DNA of 35,162 nt, from positions 1 through 35,162 of the forward strand of contig CAYQTO010000016.1 in the NCBI GenBank assembly GCA_964420455.1, read 5' to 3'. Under the pieces are notes generated by a model. The model did not search any database, was not told the origin of the DNA, and saw nothing but the letters and a program-made list of their open reading frames with translations. The DNA comes from CAYQTO01 sp964420455. Its GTDB lineage: Bacteria; Sumerlaeota; Sumerlaeia; SLMS01. The position numbers were made by a program, and so were the translations under genes. Of this stretch, positions 16,837 to 24,990 are shown in pieces; the first letter of the stretch is position 1; every line of letters begins with the position of its first letter.

Positions 16837-17758
16837 TCAGTCCTCGTCGGATTCCTCGTACCGAGTCTCCAGCATGCGGCGCGCGCGATCGATGGGGCTG
16901 ACGTTGGAGTCGGAGGGTCCGGGAATGGGGGGATGCGGGGTGGTGGGTGGGGGGACCGCGTCTCCATCGTCCTGCGGTGCCGATTCCTCTGGGATCTTCT
17001 CTTCCGTATGCGGGGCCGCGGGAATCTTGTTTACCAGCACCATCGCCGCCCGCAGCACCTTGTCGTTCAACTGGTAACCGGGCCTCAGCACCGACAGAAC
17101 CACCCCGTCCGGCTTGCCAGGCATCTCCTCCGTCGCCACCGCGTCGTGTACCTTCGGGTCGAAGGCCTCGCCCACCGCACCAACACGCCGAAATCCTTCC
17201 CCCTCCAGCACCGCCATCATCTCGCTGGCGATCATGGTGATGCCCTTGACGAGGTTTTCCGGATCCCCCCCCGACTCGATGGATTCCACCGCAATGTAGA
17301 AGTTGTCGAGGACGGGAAAGAGGCGCTCGAGGAGTGCCTGCGAGGCGTTGCGACGGACCTCCAGAGCCTCCGCCTGATGGCGACGACGCTGCTGATCCAA
17401 TTCCTGACGGGACCGGGCCACCTGCGCCTTGGCCTCCTCCACGACCCGCTTCGCATCCTGAAAAGCCTTCTCGCGCAGCTCCAGCTCGGCGGCCTTCTCG
17501 GCGAGTTGCTTTTCCAACTCCGCCGCGCGGGCTCCTGCCTCGCCCAACTCGCGCCGGTATTGCCGAGCCTCCACTTCGGCCTGGTCGGCCCGCGCACGGG
17601 CGGTGGCGACGGCCTGGCGCCGGGTCAANNNNNNNNNNCCGCAGGTCGCTCCACAGCCGGTCATTCTCCTGCCCGCCCTCCCCGGTGGCCGGGACCGCCA
17701 AGGCCGGAGCCGCGGCCATCGCGGCAATCGGCTGGTCCATCTCGCCCGGAGGCGGCAT
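16837..17758 (-). CDS. grpE: GrpE nucleotide exchange factor for DnaK, interrupted by an assembly gap
   Basis: GrpE dimers release ADP from DnaK in the cytoplasm. After the gap there is a long Glu/Arg/Ala coiled coil (ADQAEVEARQ...QAEALEVRRNASQ), then the family core ERLFPVLDNFYIAVES, LVKGITMIASEMMAVLEGEGF and the beta domain FDPKVHDAVATEE..V.SVLRPGYQLNDKVLRAAMVLVNK. An extra Pro-rich tail of about 55 residues follows and is longer than usual. The N-terminal part before the N run is in another frame (ENDRLWSDLR), joined after gap correction. The start is uncertain: ATG at 17758 is my choice, 17740 and 17896 are alternatives, and none has a strong Shine-Dalgarno. No dnaK, dnaJ or hrcA is nearby; it is instead followed by two glycosyltransferases. 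Confidence 0.88.
17629..17638. other. Assembly gap (10 N) inside grpE
   Basis: The N run splits grpE. The N-terminal frame ends at WSDLR and the C-terminal frame resumes at LTRRQAV; ten bases do not keep frame, so the true length must differ. Unlike the gap at 9450, the flanks share no duplicated sequence, so real bases are probably missing. Confidence 0.85.
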
Positions 17759-17962
17759 TACCGCCGGCGCCCCACTCCGGCGCGGGTGGGGATCGACGTA
17801 TCGCCGGGGCCGCACGGCGTATCTCGGGCGGCGCCTCAGCGCCAGCTGCGGCGGCAGGCTTCCGGGAGCACCGTGGGTTGGAGGTACCTGATGCATATCA
17901 GCACTTGGCCGGACCAGACCGGTACGAGCAAGCGCATTCGCTTAAGGCAGGACGCGGGCCGA

Positions 17963-17997
17963 TAAAAAGGAACGGGCAGCCTCCTGCGAGGCTGCCC
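17963..17997 (-). terminator. Rho-independent terminator of the peroxiredoxin gene
   Basis: On the minus strand GGGCAGCCTC (plus 17988-17997) pairs with GAGGCTGCCC (plus 17974-17983) around a four-base loop and leads into GTTCCTTTTTATC. It lies about 28 bases after the peroxiredoxin stop and separates it from grpE. Confidence 0.9.
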
Positions 17998-18024
17998 GGC
18001 AAACAGCGCCTGTCGGGAGACTTG

Positions 18025-18552
18025 TCAGACCTTGATCGTTTCCTGGCCCGGCTTCCAGTTGCACGGGCAAAGCTCGTCCGTCTGCAGCGCATCAAGCACG
18101 CGGAGGACCTCCGCGGGGCTCCGGCCGACGTTGAGATCGGTCACATAGATGAAGCGCACGATGCCTTCCGGATCGATGAGGAAGGTGGCCCGCTGCGAGA
18201 CGCCTTTCTCGTGGTCGAGAATGCCGAGCGCTGCCGACAGCTCCTTCTTGTAATCCGCAAGGAGCGGGTGCTTGAGGCCCTTCAACTCTTCTTTCGCCTG
18301 CACCCAGCCGAGGTGCGAGAAGGCGCTGTCGCAGGATCCGCCGAGAACCTCGCAGTCACGGTCCTGAAAGTCGGGCACCGCGTCGCTGAAGGCCTTGATC
18401 TCCGTCGGGCAGACGAAGGTGAAGTCGAGGGGATAGAAATACAGGCAAAGCCACTTCCCGGCGTAGTCGCTGAGCTTGACGGTCGCGCTCACGTCGTCGC
18501 CCTTGAGGGCGCCGACTTCAAAGTCCGGGCATTTCTGGCCAATCTGGATCAT
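18025..18552 (-). CDS. 2-Cys peroxiredoxin (AhpC/Prx1 type)
   Basis: This 175-residue thiol peroxidase reduces H2O2 and organic peroxides in the cytoplasm. The peroxidatic cysteine is C48 in DFTFVCPTE, and the supporting Arg lies in GVSQRATFLID. The resolving Cys is C162 in ELCPCNWKPG; an extra Cys at 164 gives an unusual C-P-C. Length is slightly shorter than E. coli AhpC. The start is well supported by AGGAAAGGAAG before ATG. It lies 67 bp downstream of an AhpD-type gene, the same pairing as ahpC-ahpD in mycobacteria (there in the opposite order), where AhpD reduces AhpC. I infer that the AhpD-like protein is its reductant. Confidence 0.94.
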   Translation of the reverse strand: MIQIGQKCPDFEVGALKGDDVSATVKLSDYAGKWLCLYFYPLDFTFVCPTEIKAFSDAVPDFQDRDCEVLGGSCDSAFSHLGWVQAKEELKGLKHPLLADYKKELSAALGILDHEKGVSQRATFLIDPEGIVRFIYVTDLNVGRSPAEVLRVLDALQTDELCPCNWKPGQETIKV

Positions 18553-18619
18553 GGGGGAACTTCCTTTCCTGAAGTATTGGGGGAGGGGTTGGGGGTCTGG
18601 TTGTTGGGGTGGCGGGAAT

Positions 18620-19261
18620 TCAGGCGTGTGGCGCGAGAGCAGCGCCGGTCTGGGCCGCAGCCGCCGACACGGCTCCGACCTTGATCAACTCGTCGATCTG
18701 CTCATCCGTCAGTCCGAGGCTCTTGCCCTTGGCGATATGGCCTGCCACGCACAGCTCGCAGTTATTCACCGAGGACACGGCGATGCAGATCGCTTCCACC
18801 TCGAGGTTCGACAGCTCGGACTTCATGAAGGTGTTCGCGTTGAAGGGGGCGCGGAAGGCCTCGTAGGTCTCCTTGAGGCTCGCCGGGACCTGATGGCGGA
18901 AACGGTAATAGCCATTGAAGACGGTGCAGACGGAGGCCACGGAGACGGCGTCGAGGACTTCCTGCCGGGTTCTGCCCGCGGCGACCGCCGCTTCGCCCAG
19001 AAAGCCGGTCACCTCCGCCGCGCCAACGGCGGAAGCCACGCCGACGGCCACCAGCAGTTTGGTCTTTTCTTCCAGCGCGCCGTCCGCCAGTTGACGGTTC
19101 AAATTCATATACAGGTCGTTGATGCCTGATTCCGATCCGGCTAGAAGTCCGAAGAAGGCGGGCACCTCCTCGACCTTGAACCGTTCCTTGATCCGCTCGA
19201 GCGACCGGGAACCTTTTTCTGTTGGCTCGACGCTCGAGAAAACACTCTGTTTCACCGTCAT
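18620..19261 (-). CDS. AhpD-like alkylhydroperoxidase (carboxymuconolactone decarboxylase family)
   Basis: This 213-residue all-helical protein carries the AhpD active site in its C-terminal half: E156, then C168-E-L-C171 and H175 in NNCELCVAGH. The Glu-12-Cys-2-Cys-3-His spacing matches Mycobacterium tuberculosis AhpD (E118, C130, C133, H137). The first half (about 40-130) looks like a second, Cys-poor copy of the same helical fold (LLVAVGVASAVG...), consistent with tandem duplication. The start ATG at 19261 has GAGG about six bases upstream; the open frame continues to 19495 but would overlap the divergent glycosyltransferase. It should supply electrons to the peroxiredoxin directly downstream. 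A GC-rich palindrome lies in its upstream region. Confidence 0.88.
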   Translation of the reverse strand: MTVKQSVFSSVEPTEKGSRSLERIKERFKVEEVPAFFGLLAGSESGINDLYMNLNRQLADGALEEKTKLLVAVGVASAVGAAEVTGFLGEAAVAAGRTRQEVLDAVSVASVCTVFNGYYRFRHQVPASLKETYEAFRAPFNANTFMKSELSNLEVEAICIAVSSVNNCELCVAGHIAKGKSLGLTDEQIDELIKVGAVSAAAAQTGAALAPHA

Positions 19262-19293
19262 GGGTAACCTCGTAGTCCAGTGTTCGTAGTTGT

Positions 19294-19312
19294 CCCGGGC
19301 AATCTGCCCGGG
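19294..19312. promoter_or_regulatory. Palindrome in the divergent ahpD / glycosyltransferase promoter region
   Basis: CCCGGGCA-atc-TGCCCGGG is a perfect 8-bp inverted repeat with a three-base centre. It is 33 bases from the AhpD start and 77 from the glycosyltransferase start. It could be an operator or an RNA hairpin; no flanking T tract makes a terminator unlikely. Confidence 0.4.
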
Positions 19313-19388
19313 CCCTGCAGGACACATGAGAGGTTCAATTTCCATGCCCACGATCTGAGACGAGGCTCCAAACCGACCCAGCGAATCC

Positions 19389-21167
19389 ATGTCTGTCGTC
19401 GACGGCGCGGCGGAGCCGCTTCCCCTTCCTGATCTTTCCATCATCCTGATCAACTGGCGGATGGGCCATGACGTCGCTGGCGTCCTCCCGAGCATCGCCG
19501 GTCACGAACGGCACTGTCGTGTCGAAACGATCCTGGTGAACAAGCCGTCGGGTGATGGGACGGAGCAGCTCGTGGCAGAAAAGCACCCTTGGGTGCGGCT
19601 GATTTCCCATGAAATCTTCGGCATTGCGGAAATGCGCAACGTCGGCCTCCGCGCCGCCCGTGGCCGCTATTGCCTCATTCTTGATGCCGACACGGAACTC
19701 CTTCCCGGCTGCCTGGACGCCCTCGTCGCGTTTATGGATGCGAACCGTCGCGTGGGTGGATGCGGCGGCCACACGACGCGGCTCGACGGTCAAATTGAAT
19801 ACAATGTAAAGCGGTTCTATGACCTGACGACGGTGGTGGTCCGCCGCTCGCCGCTCCAAAAATTTTGGCCAAACAATCCCTGGAACCGCCGCCACCTCAT
19901 GATGGACAAGGACCACGAGCGGCCCTTCCACGGCGACTGGATGGCCGGCGCCTGCTTCTGCATGCGGCGCGAGGCAATCGAGCAGGTGGGCCTCTTCGAC
20001 GAGAAATACTACTTCGGCTTCGAAGACGTAGACTGGTGCTGGCGGGCCAAGCGCGCGGGCTGGCGCATCGCCTTCAATCCCCGCGCCCGCATCATCCACA
20101 AGGTCCAGCGCCTGTCGGACCGCGGGCTGAACCGCCTCGCCCTCGAGCATCTCAAGAGCGGCCTGCGCTTCTGGCGAAAAGTCCACAACCAGGGGCTCAA
20201 CTGGGCCTGGCCCGAACGGCCCACCTTTCCCGTTCGCCGCCACGAACCGCCATCGGGCACTGACGGCGAGCGGCCCGACGCCTCCGTCATCATCGTCAAT
20301 TACAACGCCGCCCCGCTGCTCGCCGACTGCCTCCGTTCGCTCGAGGAGGCCGCGCCGCGCCATCGCCTCGAGGTTCTCATCGTCGACAACGCCAGCGCCG
20401 ACAACTCCGTCGATCTCGCCCGCAACTGGCACCCGGACCCCGCCCGTATAGACACCCCGATCATCTTTGCCAACACGGAGAACCTCGGCTTCACCGGCGG
20501 CAACAACCAGGGCCTGCGCCGCGCCGCCGGCCGCCACCTCATCCTTCTCAACAACGACACGGTGGTTTTCCCCGGCGCCTTCAGCGAAGCCATCGATTAC
20601 CTCGACGCTCATCCCGACGTCGGCGCCGCCGGACTCCAACTCCTCAACGACGACGGATCCATCCAGCTCTCCTGCCGCCGCTTCCCCTCCTTCAGCCAGG
20701 CGCTCTTCAACCGCTACTCGCTCCTGACCCGCCTTTTTCCCGACAACCGCTTCTCCCGCTCCTATCTGATGACCGACTTCGGCCATGACCGCATCCAGGA
20801 CGTCGACTGGGTGAGCGGCGCCTGCCTGACCTTGCGTCGCGAGGTCCTCGACACCGTCGGTCCTCTCGACGAGCGCTTCTTCATGTATTCCGAGGACGTC
20901 GACTTCTGCTACCGCGTGTGGCAGGCAGGCTGGCGGGTCACGTATCTGCCCTTTGCGCGGGTGACCCACCTTATCGGCGGGTCCTCGCGGCGGGCCCGCT
21001 TCCGCACGCTCTACGAACGCCACCGCTCCATGTACAAATTCTACAAGAAGCACTACAGCCGGGGACTGATGTTCGTGGACGCGGCGACGGCACTCGTGGT
21101 GGCGGGGCGGCTGGGGCTGCAGTCCGTGGGCATGGCAGTCCGCGTGGCGATGGGAGGCCGGGCATGA
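19389..21167 (+). CDS. Double-domain family 2 glycosyltransferase (WbbL/rhamnosyltransferase-like)
   Basis: The 592 residues contain two complete GT-A domains in tandem. Domain 1 (about 15-285) has SIILINWRMG, the D-x-D as LILDADTE (D99, D101), then GDWMAGACFCMRREAIEQVGLFDE and FGFEDVDWCWRAKRAGWRI. Domain 2 (about 297-585) has SVIIVNYNAA, VDNASADNS, GNNQGLRRA, LLNNDTVVF and DWVSGACLTLRREVLDTVGPLDERFFMYSEDVDFCYRVWQAGW. These blocks match WbbL-type rhamnosyltransferases of cell-wall or O-antigen synthesis. Both domains appear catalytically intact, so the protein may add two sugars or polymerise. Its stop overlaps the start of the next gene (ATGA), implying coupled translation with a WecA-like membrane protein. 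One GTCTATAC copy encodes R-I-D with a rare ATA codon. Confidence 0.9.
   Translation: MSVVDGAAEPLPLPDLSIILINWRMGHDVAGVLPSIAGHERHCRVETILVNKPSGDGTEQLVAEKHPWVRLISHEIFGIAEMRNVGLRAARGRYCLILDADTELLPGCLDALVAFMDANRRVGGCGGHTTRLDGQIEYNVKRFYDLTTVVVRRSPLQKFWPNNPWNRRHLMMDKDHERPFHGDWMAGACFCMRREAIEQVGLFDEKYYFGFEDVDWCWRAKRAGWRIAFNPRARIIHKVQRLSDRGLNRLALEHLKSGLRFWRKVHNQGLNWAWPERPTFPVRRHEPPSGTDGERPDASVIIVNYNAAPLLADCLRSLEEAAPRHRLEVLIVDNASADNSVDLARNWHPDPARIDTPIIFANTENLGFTGGNNQGLRRAAGRHLILLNNDTVVFPGAFSEAIDYLDAHPDVGAAGLQLLNDDGSIQLSCRRFPSFSQALFNRYSLLTRLFPDNRFSRSYLMTDFGHDRIQDVDWVSGACLTLRREVLDTVGPLDERFFMYSEDVDFCYRVWQAGWRVTYLPFARVTHLIGGSSRRARFRTLYERHRSMYKFYKKHYSRGLMFVDAATALVVAGRLGLQSVGMAVRVAMGGRA
20445..20453 (-). repeat. 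GTCTATACG word, copy 11
   Basis: Opposite to the double-domain glycosyltransferase gene; the coding strand reads CGT-ATA-GAC (R-I-D) with the rare ATA codon. Confidence 0.9.
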
Positions 21168-21955
21168 CAACGGCCAGCGCCGGCGCCTTCTCGACCGCCA
21201 TGCTCGTGGCCCTCGTCATCGAGTATGGTTGGGGCGCCCGCCGGCGCCGCGGCGCCCCCACCCTCGCCATGGCAGGCCTGGCCACCTGCTTTGGCTTCGT
21301 CCTGTTCGGCTCCGGCGACGCCGCGACGTCCCTCCAGCCCGCCGTGCCGCTCCTGCTCCCCACCCTGGCCGGGCTTGTCTTTTTCCTTATCGTCCTCCAC
21401 AGCGACTTCCGGCGGCCGCGCTCTCTGCGCCACACCCAGGCGACCCTCGCCGCGGGGTTGATTCTTGCCGCCGGGGGAATGGGCGCGCCGTTCCTCGCCC
21501 TCCCGGGGCTCGGCCTTTACATTCCCGGATTCCTCGAATCCGCGCTGCTCACGATCTTCTGGGTCTATCTGTTGGTCGGGTTGCTGGAAATCTGCAGCCT
21601 GATGCCGGCCCTGGCGGGGTTGATCACGATGGCGGTCTTCGCCCTGAGCGTGATTCCCGGCGCGAGCTACCCGAGTACGGCAGGCCAGGTGCTCGCCGCG
21701 GCCCTTGCCGGCGCGGTCGTCGGCCGGGGCCTCGGGGGGATGCTCGCCGGCCGCCTCCGGGTCGCCACCAAGTCCGAGTCCCTCTTCCTCGGCTACATGG
21801 TGGCCGCCTCAACGCTGGCGCTCTTCCTCAAGTCGGTCACCATCGCCGCCCTGGTGCTGCCGCTCTCGATCGGGGTGCTGATCCTGATCGTGCTGGGGCT
21901 GCAGGGTTTCGAGCGCAGCCTGTTGCTGCGGAAACTCCCCCGGAAAGGCAGCTAG
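21164..21955 (+). CDS. WecA/MraY-superfamily-like membrane protein lacking catalytic residues
   Basis: This 263-residue protein has about eight hydrophobic helices. Alignment by eye to polyprenyl-phosphate N-acetylhexosamine-1-phosphate transferases (WecA/TagO/MraY) follows the family closely, but the active site is replaced. The LLDD motif reads VLHS (77-80), the NLIDGLDGLA segment reads EICSLMPALAG (142-152), and the NFPPARIFLGDGGSLFLGF segment reads RLRVATKSESLFLGY (197-211). The N-terminal first helix with its D-x-P-x-x-RK-x-H motif and the C-terminal HHR-type motif are missing, so it is shorter than the usual 320-360. I infer a non-catalytic relative, perhaps a partner or lipid-binding adaptor of the coupled double-domain glycosyltransferase. 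It overlaps that gene by four bases. Confidence 0.65.
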   Translation: MTTASAGAFSTAMLVALVIEYGWGARRRRGAPTLAMAGLATCFGFVLFGSGDAATSLQPAVPLLLPTLAGLVFFLIVLHSDFRRPRSLRHTQATLAAGLILAAGGMGAPFLALPGLGLYIPGFLESALLTIFWVYLLVGLLEICSLMPALAGLITMAVFALSVIPGASYPSTAGQVLAAALAGAVVGRGLGGMLAGRLRVATKSESLFLGYMVAASTLALFLKSVTIAALVLPLSIGVLILIVLGLQGFERSLLLRKLPRKGS

Positions 21956-22014
21956 GTCGTGGTTTTCCGCGGGTGGGCCCCTCCCCGGAGTTTCCCGTTG
22001 CCTGACCCGGGGGC

Positions 22015-22030
22015 TGTGAAGACTTTCACA
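22015..22030 (+). promoter_or_regulatory. CRP/FNR-family-like operator upstream of nuoG
   Basis: TGTGA-agactt-TCACA matches the classic TGTGA-N6-TCACA half-site arrangement exactly and lies 95 bases before the nuoG start. A near copy precedes nuoH. No CRP-family gene is in the window. Confidence 0.5.
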
Positions 22031-22041
22031 AACTCCTGAAA

Positions 22042-22062
22042 ACCGGGCCCGTGCGGCCCGGT
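22042..22062 (+). terminator. GC-rich hairpin between the WecA-like gene and nuoG
   Basis: ACCGGGCC-cgtgc-GGCCCGGT forms a perfect 8-bp stem. On the plus strand the trailing sequence is CTTCGCACGTTT, a poor T tract; on the minus strand it runs into TTTTC. It may end the upstream transcript or act as a leader structure for nuoG. Confidence 0.35.
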
Positions 22063-22124
22063 CTTCGCACGTTTGTCCCCATGCCAGCTTTCTGGCCCAA
22101 TGCCGCATTCCCAAGGATGGCCCC

Positions 22125-24833
22125 ATGGCTGACCAGAGCGTCCACCCCGCCCTCAAGCCCCAGTCCGACACGGTGACCTTTGTCCTCGATGGCCGCGAGG
22201 TGACAGGCCGGAAAGGCGAAACCATCATCACCGTGGCCGCCCGAGAGGGCGTTTACGTTCCGCACTACTGCTGGCACCCCTCCCTCAGCGTCGCGGGCAA
22301 CTGCCGCCTGTGCCTCGTTGAGGTCCACATGCCCAACCCGCGGAACGACAACAAGCCGACGCCGCTGCCCAAGCCCGCCATCGCCTGCCAGACCCCCATT
22401 GCCCCCGGGATGCACGTCTTCACCCAGTCCGAACTGGCCCGGGACTGCCAGGACGGCATGATGGAGTTCCTCCTGGCGAACCATCCGCTCGATTGCCCGA
22501 TCTGCGACCGTGGCGGCGAATGCATGCTCCAGCGCTACAGCATGGAGTATGGCAAGGGCCACGCCCGCATGGCCGACAAGAAGCGCAAATTCAAGAAGCC
22601 GCAATTCGACCCGCTGATCGACATCGAGCGCAACCGCTGCATCATGTGCACGCGCTGCGTCCGCTTCTGCGACGAGGTCGCCGGCGAACATGTCATGGGG
22701 GTCTTCGCCCGCGGCGAGCAGAACTACATCGGCACCTTCGGTCTGGGACCCGTCAGCAACATCCTCAGCGGCAACGTGATCGACATCTGTCCGGTGGGTT
22801 GCCTGACGAGCAAGCCGTTCCGGTTTCGCGCCCGCCCCTGGGAACTGCTCCAGACCCAGTCGACCAGCATCTGGGACGCCTCCGGTGCCAAGTGCACCTA
22901 CTGGACACGCAACGGCAAACTCTACCGCACCACACCCCCCTCGCGGAAGTACCACGGCACCTACACGGTGAACGAGGACACCGAGGAGTTCATCGACAAC
23001 CTCACGCGGTTTGGTTCGGACTTCTGCTTTCACGAGGATCGGTGGGACGAGACGCGGGTGCGCATCGGCGGAACCCTGCTCCCGGCGGCGTTCACCGAGG
23101 GCGTCCGTCAGGCGGCGGACGGCCTCCGCAAGGTCCGGGTCCAGCACGGGCCCGACGCCATCGCCATTCTCGTCAGCCCCCGGGCGACCATGGAGGAGGG
23201 CTATCTGGCCGCCAAGTTTGCCCGCACCGTCATTGGTACCGACAACGTGGACTGGCGCATGTCTTTCCAGACGTCGGCGGCGGCGGACGCCGCCACCATG
23301 GCGTTCGAGCATGCGGACGGCGACCTCGAGGACGGGTTCGACGCGCTGGTCCTCGTCAACGGGGATTACCTGCACCAGACGCCCGTGTTCGCCATGCGGG
23401 CCAAGGAATACGCGCGCCTGAACCAGCGGCCCATCGTCATGATCGGGCACCACCACGATCACTACTTCTCGGAGCACGCGGACTGGCGGTTCCACTGCGC
23501 GCCAGGCTCGACGGGCCGTGCCCTGGGCCTCCTCTCGCGAGCGATCACCGGCGACAACGCGGCCCTTGATGAGTTTGCCGAGATCTGCGGCGTCACCTCC
23601 CAGCGGGCTGGCGAACTGGTCGACCTGCTGAAGAACAAGACCGAACGGTCGCTCCTCCTCCAAAGCCTTGAGGACATGAACGGCGAGTTCCTGCCGGTGG
23701 AAGTGCCGGCGGCGCTGGATCTGAAAGTCGCTCTCGGCGAGGGCTGGCGCTACATGCCGGTGTTGCGGGACCGCAATGCCTTCGGCCTTTACACCGTGGG
23801 TGCCCAGCCCGGGCGGTTGCCTTCGGAGGACTGGCAGGTCCGCGAGGCGTGGGGCATGGACGGCGAGGACAAGGCCCTTGCAGCGTCCGGTGGTCTTCCC
23901 GCCCGCGACCTCGTCGAGGCGATCGAGGCCGGCCGCATCCGCGCCCTCCTCTGCCTCGGGGCCGACATCCTTCAGGCCTACCCCCATCATGAGCGCCTTC
24001 TGGCTGCCCTCGAAAAGCTCGAATTCTATGTCGTCTCGGACCTCTTCGGCAGCGCGCTGACGGAGAAGGCGGATGTGTTCCTCGCAGCGGCGTCGCCCCT
24101 CGAGCGCGACGGCACCTACTGCGACGTGGAGGGTAACCTTGCCCGCCTGGCGGATACGGAAGGCGCCGTGGGTGGGGCCCGGCCCGACTGGGAGGCGCTC
24201 ACCGGCCTCGCCGTCATGATGGGCGCGACCAACTTCAACTACGAGACCGTCGAGGACGTCTTCGTCGAGATGATGGGCCTGATCGCGCCGGACTTCCGGG
24301 GCAGCTTCAAGGGGCTGCTGCTGGCCGGGCCACGGAACGACATCTCGATCAAGGACCCCGGTGGGGCGCGCAAGCGCACCAGTGACTACAATCCCGGCGA
24401 CTATCGCGTGGACGGGGCGCACTTCCGTTGGAAGGGCCAGGCCGTGCGGCTGGACGCCTTGCCGGAGGCCCAGCCGGCCCGTGCTGGCGACGGCGAGTTC
24501 CTCCTCACGTGGGGCGAACACGTTCAGGCCCGCGACTACCATCTGGATCGCGCCTCAGTGCTTCACCTGCTGCGGCCGCAGCCCTACGCGGAGATCAACC
24601 CACGGGACGCCGCACGGCTCGGGATCGACGACTTCAAGAAGCGCCATCGGGCGCACCTCAGCCTGACAGGGAACACTTACGCCCTGGAGCTGATCGTGCG
24701 CGATGGCCCGGCGGACGGGTGCGTGTACGTGCCGAACGGCCTTGGGGACCTCGATCTGGCGGGGATTGGCGGTCCGCCGGCAGTTCGCCTGGAGCTCGTG
24801 CCGGAGCACGAACCCGCGGGTGCGCCGGGCTAA
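22125..24833 (+). CDS. nuoG: NADH-quinone oxidoreductase subunit G (NuoG)
   Basis: This 902-residue iron-sulfur subunit of the complex I peripheral arm carries electrons from NuoF toward the quinone site. The N-terminal ferredoxin domain binds [2Fe-2S] through C49, C60, C63 and C88. The H120-x3-C124-x2-C127-x5-C133 motif (NHPLDCPICDRGGEC) ligates a [4Fe-4S] cluster. RCIMCTRC (C172, C175, C178) with C222 in DICPVGC binds another. The remaining 600 residues are the molybdopterin-oxidoreductase-like domain, with RARPWEL at its start. AAGGA seven bases before ATG supports the start. It heads this complex I cluster but is not preceded by nuoE/nuoF, so the NADH-binding subunits must be elsewhere. 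The gap to nuoH is 157 bp and contains an operator-like site. Confidence 0.95.
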   Translation: MADQSVHPALKPQSDTVTFVLDGREVTGRKGETIITVAAREGVYVPHYCWHPSLSVAGNCRLCLVEVHMPNPRNDNKPTPLPKPAIACQTPIAPGMHVFTQSELARDCQDGMMEFLLANHPLDCPICDRGGECMLQRYSMEYGKGHARMADKKRKFKKPQFDPLIDIERNRCIMCTRCVRFCDEVAGEHVMGVFARGEQNYIGTFGLGPVSNILSGNVIDICPVGCLTSKPFRFRARPWELLQTQSTSIWDASGAKCTYWTRNGKLYRTTPPSRKYHGTYTVNEDTEEFIDNLTRFGSDFCFHEDRWDETRVRIGGTLLPAAFTEGVRQAADGLRKVRVQHGPDAIAILVSPRATMEEGYLAAKFARTVIGTDNVDWRMSFQTSAAADAATMAFEHADGDLEDGFDALVLVNGDYLHQTPVFAMRAKEYARLNQRPIVMIGHHHDHYFSEHADWRFHCAPGSTGRALGLLSRAITGDNAALDEFAEICGVTSQRAGELVDLLKNKTERSLLLQSLEDMNGEFLPVEVPAALDLKVALGEGWRYMPVLRDRNAFGLYTVGAQPGRLPSEDWQVREAWGMDGEDKALAASGGLPARDLVEAIEAGRIRALLCLGADILQAYPHHERLLAALEKLEFYVVSDLFGSALTEKADVFLAAASPLERDGTYCDVEGNLARLADTEGAVGGARPDWEALTGLAVMMGATNFNYETVEDVFVEMMGLIAPDFRGSFKGLLLAGPRNDISIKDPGGARKRTSDYNPGDYRVDGAHFRWKGQAVRLDALPEAQPARAGDGEFLLTWGEHVQARDYHLDRASVLHLLRPQPYAEINPRDAARLGIDDFKKRHRAHLSLTGNTYALELIVRDGPADGCVYVPNGLGDLDLAGIGGPPAVRLELVPEHEPAGAPG

Positions 24834-24947
24834 CGGAAAACCGGTTAACGGGGCCCGGGGCTCGTGTCGGGATTCTGTCGTTGACGCGTTCCGGGCCCGC
24901 CTCCTTGAGTTGGGCCCCTAATAGCTCCCCCCTGACCTGTCGGACTT

Positions 24948-24963
24948 TGTGAAAAGTTTCTCA
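24948..24963 (+). promoter_or_regulatory. CRP/FNR-family-like operator upstream of nuoH
   Basis: TGTGA-aaagtt-TCTCA differs from the nuoG site by one base in the half-sites. The similarity extends downstream (AACTC in both), giving 18 of 21 identical positions, and both are preceded by CCTGACC. It ends 27 bases before the nuoH start. Confidence 0.45.
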
Positions 24964-24990
24964 AACTCGCCGGGACGCGACGACCCCTAG

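Noticed and set aside
19335..21170. 611-residue minus-strand frame opposite the double glycosyltransferase
   Set aside because: It is Val/Glu/Ala-rich antisense sequence; the plus-strand gene has complete GT motifs.
22026..24542. 838-residue minus-strand frame opposite nuoG
   Set aside because: It is an antisense shadow from GC-rich codon bias; nuoG is certain on the plus strand.
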